Positions 20,367-33,604 of a stretch of DNA of 64,000 nucleotides are shown here, one piece after another. Location: the NCBI GenBank assembly GCA_904063045.1, contig CAJFCJ010000006.1, positions 3,426,408 to 3,490,407 of the forward strand, given 5' to 3'. Source of the stretch: Dimorphilus gyrociliatus (Eukaryota > Annelida > Polychaeta > Dinophilidae). A program made the position numbers and the translations under genes. Below the pieces are notes generated by a model. It was not told where the DNA came from and searched no databases. It saw nothing but the letters and a program-made list of their open reading frames with translations. The number at the start of each line of letters is the position of its first letter. Positions within the stretch are counted from its first letter, which is position 1.

Positions 20367-23300
20367 CTTTGTGAATCAAAGATTGCCTTACTTAGGTTTA
20401 AAGAAATGCCTGTGTAGAAAAGAGGAAGTCTTAGTTTTGCTCTCTTAATTTTATAATTCTATTAGAATTAACTCTGGCGCTTAATTATTCAATTATATAA
20501 GTTTTTTCACCCTCAGTGAAATGATATTTAAGGTCTAGTTTGGGAGTATATTGGCTACCATAAAAGACGATCGGCTTCCACGTGTTTAACATGGAGTCGT
20601 TAATATCTGCATTATTATATATTTTTTAGAGGTCATTTTCTCATTACTGCGATAAATTACTTAAACTTTAAAGAGGAATGAGAAAATTGTCGGAAAAATG
20701 ACGTAAATTTGGCATATTTGAGTGATTTTTTTGTTGAGACATGCTACTTACCACGCTATAACCAAACGCAAAAGGACGTCACGTGAGTTCCGGTTCTGAA
20801 CATTACTTTCGTAAAACTAATTTTATTTATATTACACCATGAAACTACATATTTTAAACAATTTTTTAATATATTACCGGATTTATATAATTAAATGAAA
20901 AGATTCGAAAATAATTAAAAAATTTTCTTCCCCAAACAGTAATTAATAATAGTTTAGAGCAAAAATACAACTCCCTGAAAGAAACAGCCACATTTCTAAT
21001 AATCTAATTAAATATACATGAAATGTAAGACTTGAGTAATAAAGCAAATTAAAAGATCCTTTTTGCAATTCTAAAAGCCTTTCTTTCTTACCATTCTTAA
21101 CGAATATATATATTTTTCGTATCTTTAGTAATAATTTATAAGGATCGCTAGAAAAAAGATATCTAAAATAAACATAAACTAGAATCTTCTGTTTTTTTTT
21201 GTACTGGGAATCTAAAAGAGCATCCTATGCTAAATAGGTTTTCTTTTTCTTCTCGCATAAAAATTGCATTTAATTCGACGCAGTGCTGACAATGTTTGCA
21301 CAACTTCATTGACAGAACAAAAAAGTACACCATCATGTCTCGAAGGCAAAAAATTCCCCTTGAAATATGTATAGTTTAATTTTCTAATTGTCAAGGTCAA
21401 TAACCTGCAAATATTCCAGCAACCGAATATCTTCTCTGTATTTCGAGGAACGAAAATATTATAGATGATAAATATGAGACTCTTATGACCAATTATATCT
21501 ATATAAAAAATTCTGGTTTGTCACAAACACAAGCTTCTGACGACATATGTTGCAGATTGATGAATTTTTGCCTAATATAACCGTATTCTTTACCATTCGA
21601 TCTCATTTCACTTTGTTCGAACATTTTTTTGTATGCGTTTCAAAGAAAAAGGAAATTGTTCGTAGTGAATCGGTTAAATCCATTTAATAGAATTCTTATT
21701 AACAGCACTTTCAATTGGTTCCTTCAACTTTCGTTCATTCGTCATTATGAATAATTAAATTTATTCGAATAGAATTCAATCGAACAAAGTGTAAATTTAA
21801 AAATTTAATTATAGTCGAAACAATCTTTGTAAATGAGGCATGCGAAGACACCAGATGGCAGAGGTGTCAATAAATAGATCAAGGAACACTCGAAAAAGAC
21901 TTTTGAATGTAAGACAATTTCCGTCATGGATTTATGTCAACAGCGTGAAATTACTTTTTTTAGTTACTTGTATTGGCTTTCTTTAACCATAGACTATATC
22001 AACTACGCTGCTCTATGCAGTCTATTTTAAAAAAAAATATGCAAAGACCCGTAATCCTTACATTCTGTATTTAGGTTATTCTAACTAAGAGAAAGTGTTA
22101 TGTTAAAACAGATCAAGAAATTTCGAATGAGCATTGAAATTTAAATGATAAGTTTAAACAGCTGGATTTTATGAAACATTCCGAGAATAGTATGTCTAAT
22201 TATAATAAAACATAGAAAAGTCTTACATCTTTCTATAACAAAGTAAAAGTATTTGTAATAAAACTTAATTTCTATTTTGAATTCGTATTAAAAGAAATAC
22301 AAAATTTGTAAACTTTGCCTTTCGTATACATCATATCTCTATTCCACTGTTCATACATTTCTTATCGTGAAGTCATAGTCAAAAATAACTTTATAAAGAA
22401 TGTAGCGTGTGTGCATAGAATCGCTATATTATTCAGTTATAAATAACAATTACAATAAAAACAAGCAGAAGACCTTAAAGTTCATGGACGCTAATCAGTT
22501 TAAAAACAATAAAGTCTTATAATGAGTTTTCTAAATCTTATATTACAAAATATTCATCTTATCTCTCTCTATCTTCAAACGGTTTCTCCTATGAAATTGC
22601 TTAGTCCAGCTACGTTAAGAGATCAGGTATTCTCTATCCTACTTTCCTTAATATCGCATTTTTTTCTTTTGGTATTTTCAGTTTATCCCTCCTATTTATT
22701 ATTTAAAATGGCTTGGAATGATAATAAAACAAATTTTAACTAATTCATTCACCACTGTGAATATAAATGTGTAAACGCTTGTTTCGGTGTTGACTATAAT
22801 AAAAAACAACGAAAACATGCAAGTTGAAGGTATACGGATCTCATGGAACAGGCTTTTCCTAATAATAACTTATTATATTATATGAAAGTATTGCCTACTA
22901 GTAAACGCTTAGTATATACATATATAGTATATGTATAGGTCATATTTTCGTAATATATTAAAAACTTTGGTTGGGTTATTCCAAATTTCCTTAACAATGA
23001 TTGAACTCTTTCTATGTTTCCTGGTATTTCTCATCTAGACAAATGACGAATGTAAAAAAACACTATGCTTAGCGGATGGAGGATGAATAGAAAACCATCT
23101 GGTTACGGATTGTAATAGCCAAAAGATTTAGATATCCTCACTCTAGAGCCATATTAATAATAAAACAGTAATACTTAAGTAAAATTGATTAACTAAATAT
23201 TCTATTATTAGTATTGAACTATTTTTTTAGTAAGATTTAATATTAAGTTTATATTTAGTCAGTTTGCTACGATAACAATAAAGATATTTGAGAATGTCAT

Positions 23301-23846
23301 CCAAATTTAATAAATTTTTCATTTGTCTCTCGAATATTCTACAAAACAAGTGGATTAATTATTTGAATAAGGTAGATTCACATTTCTTTCAGATGAGGAT
23401 AAGCTAATCACCCATTAATACAGGAGCACTTACAAGATCACAGAAGCAGCAAATAAAAATTGCATATGGTCTTGTCAAGAGAAAAGGTATAGCGGAATTA
23501 TAATAAAATACTAAGTAAAATTTTTCAAAATTCAAATTATCCGGAAAGAAAGGTTGATTAACGCTTGTATACATTATGTTCATACCTAATACAACTAATT
23601 AATTTTAGTTATATTAATCATTATCGTAATTAAATATATGATTGACTGAAAATCTCACTAGAAAGATGACGAAGGAAGGTTTTTTCTTTCGAACATTCTA
23701 AATAATCTTTTGATAGTTTAACAATGAAACAATAATTCCATAATCTGGGTTTAATAAAACTATATATATAAAATAATTTATACAGTATATATGCAAATAT
23801 ATATATATATATATTCTTATTTATTTATTATAGCGAGTATAAATTT
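20367..23846. other. Gene-poor 3.5-kb region
   Basis: Contains the RPLP0 5' flank, with a TCACGTGA E-box near 20779-20786, then AT-rich sequence. Apart from a weak two-exon open frame at 22522-22774, I find no coding exon, tRNA or repeat. Confidence 0.4.
22522..22774 (+). CDS. Possible two-exon small open frame, unrecognised
   Basis: Exons 22522-22626 and 22682-22774 flank a 55-nt interval with GTATTC at one end and a pyrimidine-rich ttttcag at the other, the typical intron size here. Spliced, it encodes 65 hydrophobic residues with no recognised family. Nothing else supports it; it may be a gene remnant or chance. Confidence 0.18.
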
Positions 23847-24685
23847 TCACTGACACGAATTACCCCTTTTATGCTTCGTTAATAGAGACATTCTGGAAAA
23901 AGTCTTTAAGCATGAACAGGCATATTCTTTAGCAACTGAATGAGTTTTTACATGAGCTCTAAGATTTGACCGATCTGCAAAAGCCCTGCCACATTCATTA
24001 CAGCTAAACGGTTTTTCTCCAGTGTGTGTTCGAATATGACCTTGTAGAAGCCAGGGTCTCGAGAAAGCTTTTTCGCAAAATGGGCACTTACATGGAAGAG
24101 TGTGAGTCCTAATATGCATTTTCAAAGCTCCAGCCGAAGAATAAGTCTTTTTACACTGTTTGCATACAAATTCAGGTTTTCCAAAATAAGCATGACAATG
24201 AAATTGTTTATGTCTTGACAAGCCGTTGAAGGTAACGTAGAGCTTTCCGCAGCCATCGCATGGATACTTTGTGGAATTTTGCATTGTTGATGATTCTTTA
24301 ATGGTCTTTAATGCTGTTGGATACATGAGATTGGAAAAAAGTTTTGGATAAGAGAGCAATGACAGTCTTGAAACATTCCAACAAGCTGACCAAAATTCCT
24401 GACGAATTCCGGAATAATCTGGATTTTCTTTTCCCATGTTGAAATCTACAGAACATTAATATAGGTTGAGTTGACATGAAGGTTTAATGCTGGTTTAATT
24501 TTATTTTAGTCTTTTGGGACGCATTAGTAACTTTTTAAATCAGAAATAGTTTCACTCGATTTAATGGCCTTAAAATAAATCTTACCGTTAAGATTTTCCT
24601 CTGTGGATACGACATCAATAATTTCATCGTCTTGTTGTTTCCTCTCATCACTGAGAATTCTCTTAATTAGGAACCCTCCCGACAT
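23847..24685 (-). CDS. Snail-family zinc-finger repressor
   Basis: A 232-residue nuclear transcription repressor from exons 24586-24685 and 23847-24445 (140-nt intron, phase 1). It begins with a SNAG-like peptide, [11 protein letters not shown], which in the family recruits LSD1/CoREST-type corepressors. Five C2H2 fingers follow, the last four diagnostic of Snail/Slug: [57 protein letters not shown] and [18 protein letters not shown]. The family binds E-boxes and drives mesoderm or EMT programmes. Snail versus Scratch is not fully separable, but the TLPCKC linker and last finger favour Snail. Its flanks are gene-poor (3.5 kb and 1.2 kb), which suits a developmental regulator. Confidence 0.93.
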
Positions 24686-25862
24686 ATTATTGGGATTGTT
24701 GTGATAAATTCCCTAAAATGTATTCACTTAAGAGGTCCATATTCGGCCAATCAACTATCGCACTGGGGCAACAATTAACCAATCAGCAAAAGGTACGAAT
24801 TAAGTGACTGTTTAGTGAATTTCTGGTTTATAGTATCCAAATTGTAGCTACTACTATCTGATAATATGATTTGAATAAAATATTAAAGAGACAATAAGTT
24901 TTAAAGTCCTATACACATCTATAATATTTGAGAAAATCTTCTCAAAGACTTTTCTTTCATATATAGGGAAGTTAATAGAAAGTTAAAAGCCCTTGTATCC
25001 TTTTCACAAGAGGATAGAAGAAGTGACTAATTGTGACTTGTTCTTATATTTCGATCGTTACGACTATCTTCACCTATAAGTATCAGGTTATTGTGTAGAA
25101 AGTGGTATTTCAGCATTTTCAAGTATTACCTTCCTTTCGTAATTTTACAATTACACCTGCCAAATGTTACATTTTAAGATTTTTTATACGTTTATTTCAT
25201 CAAAGACTAAATAAATGAATAATTTCAATTTGTCTTGTTTACACTTTTAAAAAATAGATAGAAAGGAATCTCTTAGCTCTTTTGATCTTATCTTAATCTT
25301 ATCTGAGCCGTAAGTGTATCTGAATGTAATTAGATTAATTGACAAACCTTATTGTTAATTAGCCGTTTAATGCTTTAATCCTTAGAATGTTTATCGATTT
25401 TTTATTGGATTATCTATATTGAAAATGGCAAAGAATGTTAATTTTACAAATTGAATTAATTACAATCGTTCAAAGAGTGAATAATTACGTAATAGTATAA
25501 CTGTTTGAAAATAATCTAAAAGACCATTCCTAACAATTAATCCATCGATAAACTGACCTAAAGTTATAGGCTGACATTTAGCTAGCAGTATTTTTTATAA
25601 TTAAACTATTCTCTGTTTCCCCCTGGCTGATTAAGTACTCAGTTTCGCACTTAAAAAAAAATTTAACATTCACAACGCCACCTATAGACCTTGACCTTTT
25701 GCAATTTTTTTCCGGTAATTTCATACGTGGAGTAATTTGAGAAGCTTCGTTGACTTGTTAACTACTAGTTGCTGAAGTCTTTATGTGACAATAAATTGAC
25801 ATACCATTCATTTTTTGTGTTGTTGAGAGGTGTTGCCAACAATTTCGTTATAAATAAAAGAT
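24686..25862. other. Bidirectional intergenic region Snail / XXYLT1
   Basis: 1.2 kb between divergent start codons. No coding or RNA feature is seen; possibly it holds Snail regulatory sequence. Confidence 0.4.
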
Positions 25863-27171
25863 ATGGGTAAAGAGAAGAAGAAAAGTCAATGGGGGAAGAA
25901 TGTAGTTTTATTGATGGTGGTGGCAGTATCAGCTGTAGCCGTCGGTGCTTTCTACAACCTAGGGTCGAGTAATACCTTTACAACAGAAACAAGGAAAATG
26001 AGAGAGGTTGTTGAATCATTTGAGCAAACTGTCAAAAAATCAAAACAACAAGCGACAAATGAGAAGAAAGTAGCAGATAGTAAGCTAAAATTCGAACCAG
26101 AGAAGGAGAAAATAGAACGAAGTGAAGATATTGGTGTTGATAAACAAAATACCATAAAAAAAGAGTCCGTATCAGTTCAAACTGAAAAAAAGACAGTAAA
26201 AGATTCAAAGCCAAATTCTAAAGAAGATCCAATGACAAAGCCAATAAATGTTATAATAACATTTACAAAAGCCGGTTATAATATAAGATTACAACAGAAA
26301 TTTAGGCTAACTGTCTCATCTCTATTGGAACATTCAAAAGCTTTTGTTAAATTACATATTCTAGGAGATCCTGAGAGTCAAGTTTTAGGTGCTGAAATAA
26401 TTGAACAGGAATCGAAAAAGACTAAAAACGATAAATTTGAGGTAAATTGGAACAAAGAATTGTAAAATTTAACTCTATTTTTTTTTCACTTGTTTTTAGC
26501 TAATCAAACTCGATATTGATGACGTCATAGCGAAATTAAATGAAATTGTTCTTCCAATGCAAGATCATTTTAGCTCAAAGTCTGGTTCATATTATAGCGA
26601 CGCTCTATTCTTCTTATCGATAGCTATTCATAGAATTCTACCACAAAGCTATGATAAAATCATAATGCTGGATTCAGATTTGAAATTCGTTTCAGATATT
26701 GGAGAATTGTACAAGTTATTTAATGAATTTAAGAAAGAAAATTTGATAGGGATCGGTTATGATTTACAGCCGGTCTATAGGCATACATTCTGGGAGTATA
26801 GAAATAAGAACCCCGGAACAAGAGTTGGTGAACCGAAACCTGAGGGATTACAAGGTTTTAATAGCGGTGTGCTACTGATGGACTTGAATAAATTACGTGC
26901 GTCAACTCTCTACAATTCTTTACTAAATAAGAAATCCATGACTGAATTGACAAAAGAGTTTCTCTTCCAAGGACATTTAGGGGACCAAGATTTCTTTACT
27001 CTGTTAAGCATGAAATATGAAAATTTGTTTTATGTTCTACCTTGCGGATGGAATAGGCAATTATGCGAATGGTGGAAAGATAAGGGATACGAAAGCGTTT
27101 GGGATAGTTATTTCTCCTGTGATACTCCTACTCATATTTATCATGGAAATTGCAATACACAAATTCCATAG
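25863..27171 (+). CDS. XXYLT1: Xyloside xylosyltransferase-like GT8 glycosyltransferase
   Basis: Type II ER membrane glycosyltransferase; in mammals it adds the second xylose to O-glucose glycans on Notch EGF repeats. Exons 25863-26441 and 26500-27171 give 416 residues (human 393). A membrane anchor spans about residues 13-32, followed by a Lys/Glu-rich stem and then the GT8 domain starting INVIITFTKAGYN. The metal-binding DxD is in IIMLDSDLKF; later motifs are GFNSGVLLMDL, GHLGDQDFFTLL, LPCGWNRQLCEWW and IYHGNC. Notably the same window holds a Notch coactivator. The assignment rests on overall GT8 order and motif pattern. Confidence 0.85.
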
Positions 27172-27296
27172 TTTTGCTGTTTCATATGTCTTTTTTTGTA
27201 CATGTCACGCCCTTTTTTCTAAATCTATTAGATAAAAAAAATACATATATTAAATCGGATTTTTTTTATTCATTTAATTTAAATCAATTACCGACA

Positions 27297-28652
27297 ATGG
27301 AGACTGTTGTTGAAAAGGTTCGATCACCCACAAAAGATGATATGCTAAACATGATTAGAGGAACATTAATTATTGATTTTATAACATTGATCTGCTTCAT
27401 CTTCAAATCCATTTGCTTGGGATTGTTCCGCTATTTCTTCCAACCTTTACCTTTGAAGAATGTAAGCGACGACATTGTATTGATTACCGGAGCTGGACAT
27501 GCTATATCGAGGGAAATTGCTGTGGAAATTGCGAAGCATAGACCTAAATTAGTTGAGGAAGAACAATTGAGATTGCTTTCGATAAGATTAACTAATAACC
27601 TTCCTTTTTTTCTTCCTTTTTTTAAAATAGATTATCTTATGGGGAAGGGGAAGAGAGGCTTTAGCATCAACCTGCTCAGCTATTGAGCTATACGGTAACC
27701 TAAATTTCATGCTTTTCCTATATAATTAAATAATTTTCTTTCATCTTCATTTCAAGGGGTGGACTGCATCTATCAAATTTGCGATATTACACATCAAGAA
27801 AGAGTGTTTTTAAAAGCCCAGGATATCCAAGATACGCATGGAAGTGTTACAATATTAGTATACAATTGCGGAGTAAACTGTTGTCAGAGTTATTTCAACA
27901 TTGATGAGTCAGAGACAGACAAGTCGTTAGAGTTTAATCTTATGGATCATTGTTGGGTAGGAGAGTGATTCTACTTTTAAGGTTTATTCCACTTAATTTA
28001 ATTATTTATTATCAACAGATTCTACAAGCCTTTCTACCAGCTATGGTAGAAGCTCAAAGAGGTCATTTGGTCAACATTAATTCAATGTTGGGTTTAATGA
28101 GTCTATCAGCGGCTTCTGAGTATTGTTCATCTCAATTATGCGGCCTAACTTTTAACGAAGCTTTAGCATATCAGTTAAAAAATAGTAATATATTTATTAC
28201 TTCTGTACACTCCTATGCAGTTGATGAATCCGTAGCAAGTGGTAAGCCCTCATATGGATTTTAAATTAGTAACTTATTTAAAGTAATCTAAAGGGATAAG
28301 GACGAAATTTCCTAAGCTCTTTCCTCGATTGAAACCCACCTATATAGCGAAGAGAGTGATTGATGCTTTGTTACACAATAAAAAAACAGTTCTTCTACCG
28401 AGAATAATGTATTGGATAGTATTTATCAACAGGTTTTGCTTCCTTAAATTATATATACGTTGTATTCGGTAATGGCTTTAGGAATAACCTTTAATGTTTC
28501 CCATCAGTCTTCTCCCTCAAGATTCGATGAGAGCACTAGAAAAATTTCTCGGAGTAGATGGAACGTTAAATCATATATCAAATAGGAGAAAATTGAAAAA
28601 GACAAGAACATCTTTGAGGAAGAGTACTTCGGTTGACTCACATAAATATTAA
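27297..28652 (+). CDS. SDR16C-like short-chain dehydrogenase with altered active site
   Basis: 341 residues in six exons (27297-27551, 27631-27694, 27757-27956, 28019-28241, 28294-28432, 28508-28652), phases consistent. An N-terminal membrane helix (IIDFITLICFIFKSICLGLF) precedes the Rossmann start, as in epidermal retinol dehydrogenase 2 and related ER SDRs. Family landmarks are present but changed: TGxxxGxG reads TGAGHAIS, NNAG reads YNCG, and the catalytic YxxxK reads YCSSQ, replacing the essential lysine with glutamine. FLPAMVEAQRGHLVNINS and the C-terminal LPRIMYWIVFINSLLP match the family. The frame is intact over six exons, so it is under coding constraint. It is likely a pseudoenzyme or one with a different mechanism. 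Confidence 0.82.
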
Positions 28653-29316
28653 AATTAAACATTTAAATAATACAATTTTTGGATAAATTATATTAGAATT
28701 ATGAACACTTTAAATGAATTCAAACTCTATTTAATTCTATCAGAGTTTATTTATGGGCGTGGTTATGACTGAAAAATGTTTAGGCAAGACTAATAGTTAG
28801 AATATACATATATATGTATTTCTAAAAATGGTAATGGGTGGAAATGTAGGGTAATAAGTTCAAGTTGGTAATTCAATTGTTGAGAATATGAAGGTTAAGG
28901 AAAATTTACCCTTTAATATATAAGGAATAAGTTTTAGAATTATATAATATATACAATATATATGGAATATATATTGTATATTTAGTCAGAATATAGAACA
29001 ACGAAATTGTAAAAATCAATAAATACATTGATTTCTGTCAAAAAAAATATTTTTCTGCCTCCAAAAACTTGTCTCAGTAGATATGTAAATTATTAACAGA
29101 ATAAATAAGACACAGTATTTACAATATTACTATTTTGTTCATTAAATTTTATTAATAATTTCATTTTCAAGTATCTTGAATTTTTCTGTAACTTATAATT
29201 GTTGAAATTGTTTATAGCATAAATGTATTCAACAGAATAGTTGATATTGCCATAGAAAATTTATGAAATATTAATATATTTCTTTCTTTTATGTAAAATT
29301 TTAAGCTATTTTCCCT
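28653..29316. other. Intergenic region between convergent genes
   Basis: AT-rich. It contains a perfect-looking palindrome at about 28949-28980 (TATACAATATATAT and its complement around a GGA centre). Nothing else is seen. Confidence 0.45.
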
Positions 29317-30694
29317 TTAAAAAAACAATCCTCTTACACGTCTGCCCATACCCTGTTTCTCGTACAACGTGTTAAATTTCGTAACAAACTGTTCAAAGAA
29401 GAAATTTATGCATAAATAAATAAAACTATGAATTTATTAAATTGCGTACCTTATTGACATTATTACAGCTTTTTGTTATTGTTGCCAGATAAGCCATCAA
29501 GTGTACATCATTTGTTTGCTATAAAAATGATATAATTAAGAAATAATCTTGATAAGAAAATGTTAAAAATAACTACATTTAGAAATTCTTGATTGAATTC
29601 TTTCGTTTTAACAACTGGTAAACGATGGCAGAGACTGTGAACATCTCTAAGTATATCTGGGCGTTTCGGTAATTTTCCCTGTTCCATAGCTTTTAAATAT
29701 TCAAGGATTATTTTCACTCGAGAATGTAACATTCGGACGGCACTATGCTGAGCTTGCAGGTGATCGGCGGCCATGCTCGATCTAATTAAATTAGAAACTC
29801 TCAATAAAACGAAGTAATATTGATATTAATTTATTTGCGCACCCGATAGGGGATTGTGCTTCACTTAATGTTGAAGTTCGAGCAATGTGATCCACACCTA
29901 TTCTTTCGGCGTCTTCAGTGGCTAATATGTACTCTAGTTCGACAAATAGCATCTTTGTCTGAGGAATTTGAAAAAGCTTTAAAAACTTTAAGAGATAATT
30001 TTTTTTATATTTACCTCGCCTTTCTCTATATCTATGACAGATTCGTAGACAAAAACAGGGAGCTAAAAAGAGAAAAACTGCTTAATCATTTCTAAGAATC
30101 TATTGATCAGGAACTTACATCTGTGTGCTTAACTTGGGGATTGAGTTTCAAGAGTATAGGGCTAGCGTAAAGATCTCCCATCTAATAAAGATAAAAATTG
30201 TATAAGATAAATAATGAAAGTAAGGCTTATTCTTTTATAACCAACCTGTTTTTGGACTTGAATATCATTCTGTGTTGGAGATCCACCTGTTGTATACCAA
30301 CCAAGAACATCTAATTCACTAAATACTTGTTTGAACTGCGAATCTTTCTTTGTTAAATAATCCTTGTCAATGAAAATTTCACCATTATTTACTTGAAAGA
30401 CCAGTTCGAAAGAATTCATAACTTCCATATCTCTTCCGGAAAGTTTTCCGATTAAAGCGCCAATGACTATAAGAAAGTTGCAAAACTTTTTAGTTTATTT
30501 CTCTAAAAGATTTGGTAGTACTATAGAATCAAACCTTGCTGAGATTTCCCTTCGTTTTGTGCACGAATCCTAGTCCAGTGCTCAGATATATTCATTATAA
30601 CCAAAGGATGCAAGGCTATCGTTACACTACCAGGAGTACCGGATGGAGCCATCACATTTGTGCTATCAGCGTCCACTTCCATGCTTGTTGCCAT
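29317..30694 (-). CDS. COPS6: COP9 signalosome subunit 6
   Basis: MPN-domain scaffold subunit of the COP9 signalosome, which removes NEDD8 from cullins. Eight exons (30535-30694, 30246-30466, 30119-30181, 30015-30062, 29843-29958, 29577-29781, 29450-29518, 29317-29388) encode 317 residues (human 327). Signatures: [74 protein letters not shown], and the exact family end RRVRGLFF. As expected for subunit 6, no JAMM metalloprotease motif is present. Its start is 342 bp from that of ZMAT2. Confidence 0.96.
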
Positions 30695-31036
30695 ATTTCT
30701 TGTTTGAAAGATTCCAATAAAAGACTTTTAAATCTATATAATATCGATATTAAAGCACAATCGGCGAAATCTTCTAATTTCCGGTTTCTAGCGCACGCGC
30801 TCTTCACATTTACTGTCAAGTCCGCGGTTAATTTTTATTCTCATAAGATATTCAAATTAAGATTAGAATTTAGTTACTATAAAGATTTAAGATTATACTA
30901 TTTTTTTGATATTTCAATTATTAATTTTAATAAGTATTATTATAAAACTATTGAATTTAAAAAATTTATGTCTTCAAAATCTTTTCTGCGTTCCGTCTGT
31001 TTGTAATTATCAGAGAGGAATCGGTATCCACACATC
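30695..31036. promoter_or_regulatory. Shared divergent promoter region COPS6 / ZMAT2
   Basis: 342 bp between two housekeeping genes transcribed outward. A less AT-rich patch with CGCACGCGC lies near 30791-30799. An open frame running through it on the plus strand is antisense to COPS6 exon 1 and is not a gene. Confidence 0.5.
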
Positions 31037-31890
31037 ATGTCTCAGGCAAATGTAAGATTAAATATGCAATTAGCAATGAAAAGTGAAAAGCAAAATTATA
31101 TTATCTTATTAATATAGTGTATAGTTTAGTTTCAATATGTTCTCTTTGCGCAAACAGCACATATTTTTTAAAGATTTTGATTTTTTTAAAAATTCAAGCA
31201 GATCATTATATCAGTTTCGTTTTTTTTTACAATTAGCCTGGAGATCATCGTCGAAAATGGGATTTATCCGAATATGAACAAATAGCACATGATAGATCTG
31301 AACTCGAGAGATCAAAATCAAATACAAATGATGAAGAAGTTAAAAGAGAAATGCTTAAACCTAGAGATTATAAAGTTTGCATTCTTTTTAATATATTAAT
31401 TTATTAAAATAACTACATATTGGCATTATTTAGCATTAATAAACTAATTTTCCATTAGGTGGATCTTGATTCCCATTTAGGAAAGTCTCAGGTTATTACA
31501 AAGACAACTCCGGCCTCACAAAGTGGAGGATATTATTGCAATGTTTGCGACTGTGTCGTTAAAGATTCTATAAATTTCCTTGATCATATAAATGGAAAAA
31601 AACATCAAAGAAACATGGGAATGTCAATGAAAGTTGAGCGTTCTACTTTAGATCAGGTGAAAAAGAGATTCGAAGTGAAAAAAAAACAAGCTGAAGAGAA
31701 AACAAAAGAAGTGGAGCTTAGCGAACGACTTAAAGCCATAAAAGAGGAACAAGACAAACACCAAGCTTATAAACGTGAAAAGAAAAGGAAACGAAAAGCG
31801 AATACCACAGAATTTGAAGTTGAAGAAGATCCAGAAATGGCAGCTTTAATGGGATTTTCAGGATTTTCAAAAGGAAATAAGAATAACTAA
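31037..31890 (+). CDS. ZMAT2: Zinc finger matrin-type protein 2 (Snu23), tri-snRNP component
   Basis: Spliceosomal B-complex protein associated with the U4/U6.U5 tri-snRNP. Three exons (31037-31051, 31237-31374, 31459-31890) give 194 residues (human 199). The first exon encodes only MSQAN. Then RRKWDLSEYEQIAHDR, KPRDYKVDLDSHLGKSQVI, a matrin-type zinc finger (YYCNVCDCVVKDSINFLDHI then HQRNMGMSMKVERS) and a basic coiled coil ending PEMAALMGFSGFSK, all family hallmarks. Confidence 0.97.
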
Positions 31891-32621
31891 GTAATATTTT
31901 TTAAAAACCTAGTCCTCAAGAAACTAAACGACTCTATGAAATTCTATAAATAACACATAGTTCAAAAGTAAATTTGAAGTTTCTATTATAAAAAAGAAAC
32001 AATATTGTACATAAAGATTAGTAGTGTTTTTTGATTTATTTCATTCTTCAATGAAAGTATATTGATATTAAAGTTATAAAAATTCAAAACAATTACTGAT
32101 AAAGCATTTATTATTTTAGAACTCAATTTGAAACTTTTTTATACTATAAAAGGCTACTGTACAAATATTTAATTTACAGAATGACTAATTAATCCTTGTT
32201 CATTAATAAATAAACATACATAGGTTTGTGTTAATATGGTTTACAATGTAAGTTTTTACTTAAGGAAAAAAGAGACTCTTTGTACTTTAGAATCCAGGTT
32301 TGGAATAAAAAAGGCCTCAGAAAATGACTGCCTTACATAGGCAGTGTGCTGGATACGCTTATTAGTTAAATTTTTATGATAGCGGAAAGGGATAATTTTT
32401 AGGCCTGCTATAATTATCAACTATCTTTATCAGTAAAGCATATCGATTAAAAACTGCACTGTCTAGCTTCAATACTATTTAAATTTTGATAAAGTATATT
32501 TTTGGTGAAGACCCCATAAACATGAGGTGAGTGGATGAATAAACTAAGTCAATAACTGTAGTAGAGAGTATGTGATAATGATTAATGCAGTAATGAAGAT
32601 AAGACCGACAATGTGGCAGAA
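31891..32621. other. Intergenic region
   Basis: ZMAT2 3' flank and upstream region of the first claudin-like gene. No supported feature. Confidence 0.4.
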
Positions 32622-33604
32622 ATGCAGGCGAGAGTAGTGGAAGCTCTTCCGAAAGAGTTACTCTTTAATACGAGTATAAAACGGACAAGATGGGTCTATA
32701 TTGCTGCTGGATTTCTTTTCGTGTCTAGTATCTTTTATATTACTGCGTTTACTACTCATGGCTGGGGATACGTAAAGTTAAAAGACGGAAGTTGGGTAGA
32801 GTTTGGCCTTTGGCAAATGTGCGATAATGAGGCACATTGCTACTCACCAGGATGGGCAAGTTTGTAGAATCTGTATTTTACTGTTTATAATGTCAAATAT
32901 GTAATTCTAAACTATCAATTACCATAAATTATACACAAACACTATTCTATTTCAGCTTTTTATAAAGGAACAAGAGCTTTGGCAGTAGTTTGTTTGATAT
33001 TTCAATTGCTCTCGTTTTTCTTAACAATAGGATATATAGCTGAACGTTTCCTTGAATATGATCCCTGTTCAATGATCTTTCTGGCTAGCTTGGACTTTAT
33101 TTCGAGTACAGTATTAATCATTCCTTTTTGTTGCATAGATATATCTATCTATATTTTGTTATTTTTATTATTATAGGTATATTTATCTTGGTACAAGTGA
33201 TTCTATACGGTATAAACTGGAAAAGAAGTGTTCTATCCTTCTTTCCAGATCCAGAGATAGTTAGATTAAATTTTGCTTTCGCATTTGCTGTCGTAAGTGG
33301 TGCTTTCACGTTAATTGCTGGAATATTTGGTATTATAGAATTAAAAGCATCTCAAAATCACTTTCGAAAAAAGCATGGAAAAGATGATAAAGAAGATTTT
33401 ACAAGAAATGTACAACTAGAAACAATAAGAGAGGAAGCCGAAATTGAAGAGAGCGATGTAATATCTGAATCATACTATTCAGCAACGAGAACTGAACCGC
33501 ACTGCGTTATTGATAATGAATACACTGAAGAACCTCATATGTTATTTGTACAGTCGAGAAGACATGCAGAGCAACCGTTTCAGGCACATAGTACAAGAGT
33601 GTAA
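32622..33604 (+). CDS. Claudin/PMP22-like four-span membrane protein A
   Basis: Three exons, 32622-32859, 32956-33105 and 33177-33604, both introns in phase 1, encode 271 residues. The ATG at 32622 is chosen; a GTG upstream in the same frame is not a credible start. Four hydrophobic segments are present, and the first extracellular loop carries the claudin-superfamily pattern: HGWGY, then GLWQMC and a second cysteine. The donor of exon 2 (A|GTACAG) was chosen because it restores phase and continuity SSIFILVQVILYG. The long cytosolic tail is acidic and ends STRV, a class I PDZ ligand. It may act in septate or paracellular junctions or as a channel accessory protein; subfamily not assigned. Confidence 0.8.

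Noticed and set aside
30536-31006. 156-codon plus-strand open frame between COPS6 and ZMAT2
   Set aside because: Its first half is antisense to COPS6 exon 1 and the rest is the divergent promoter; no splice context or family similarity.
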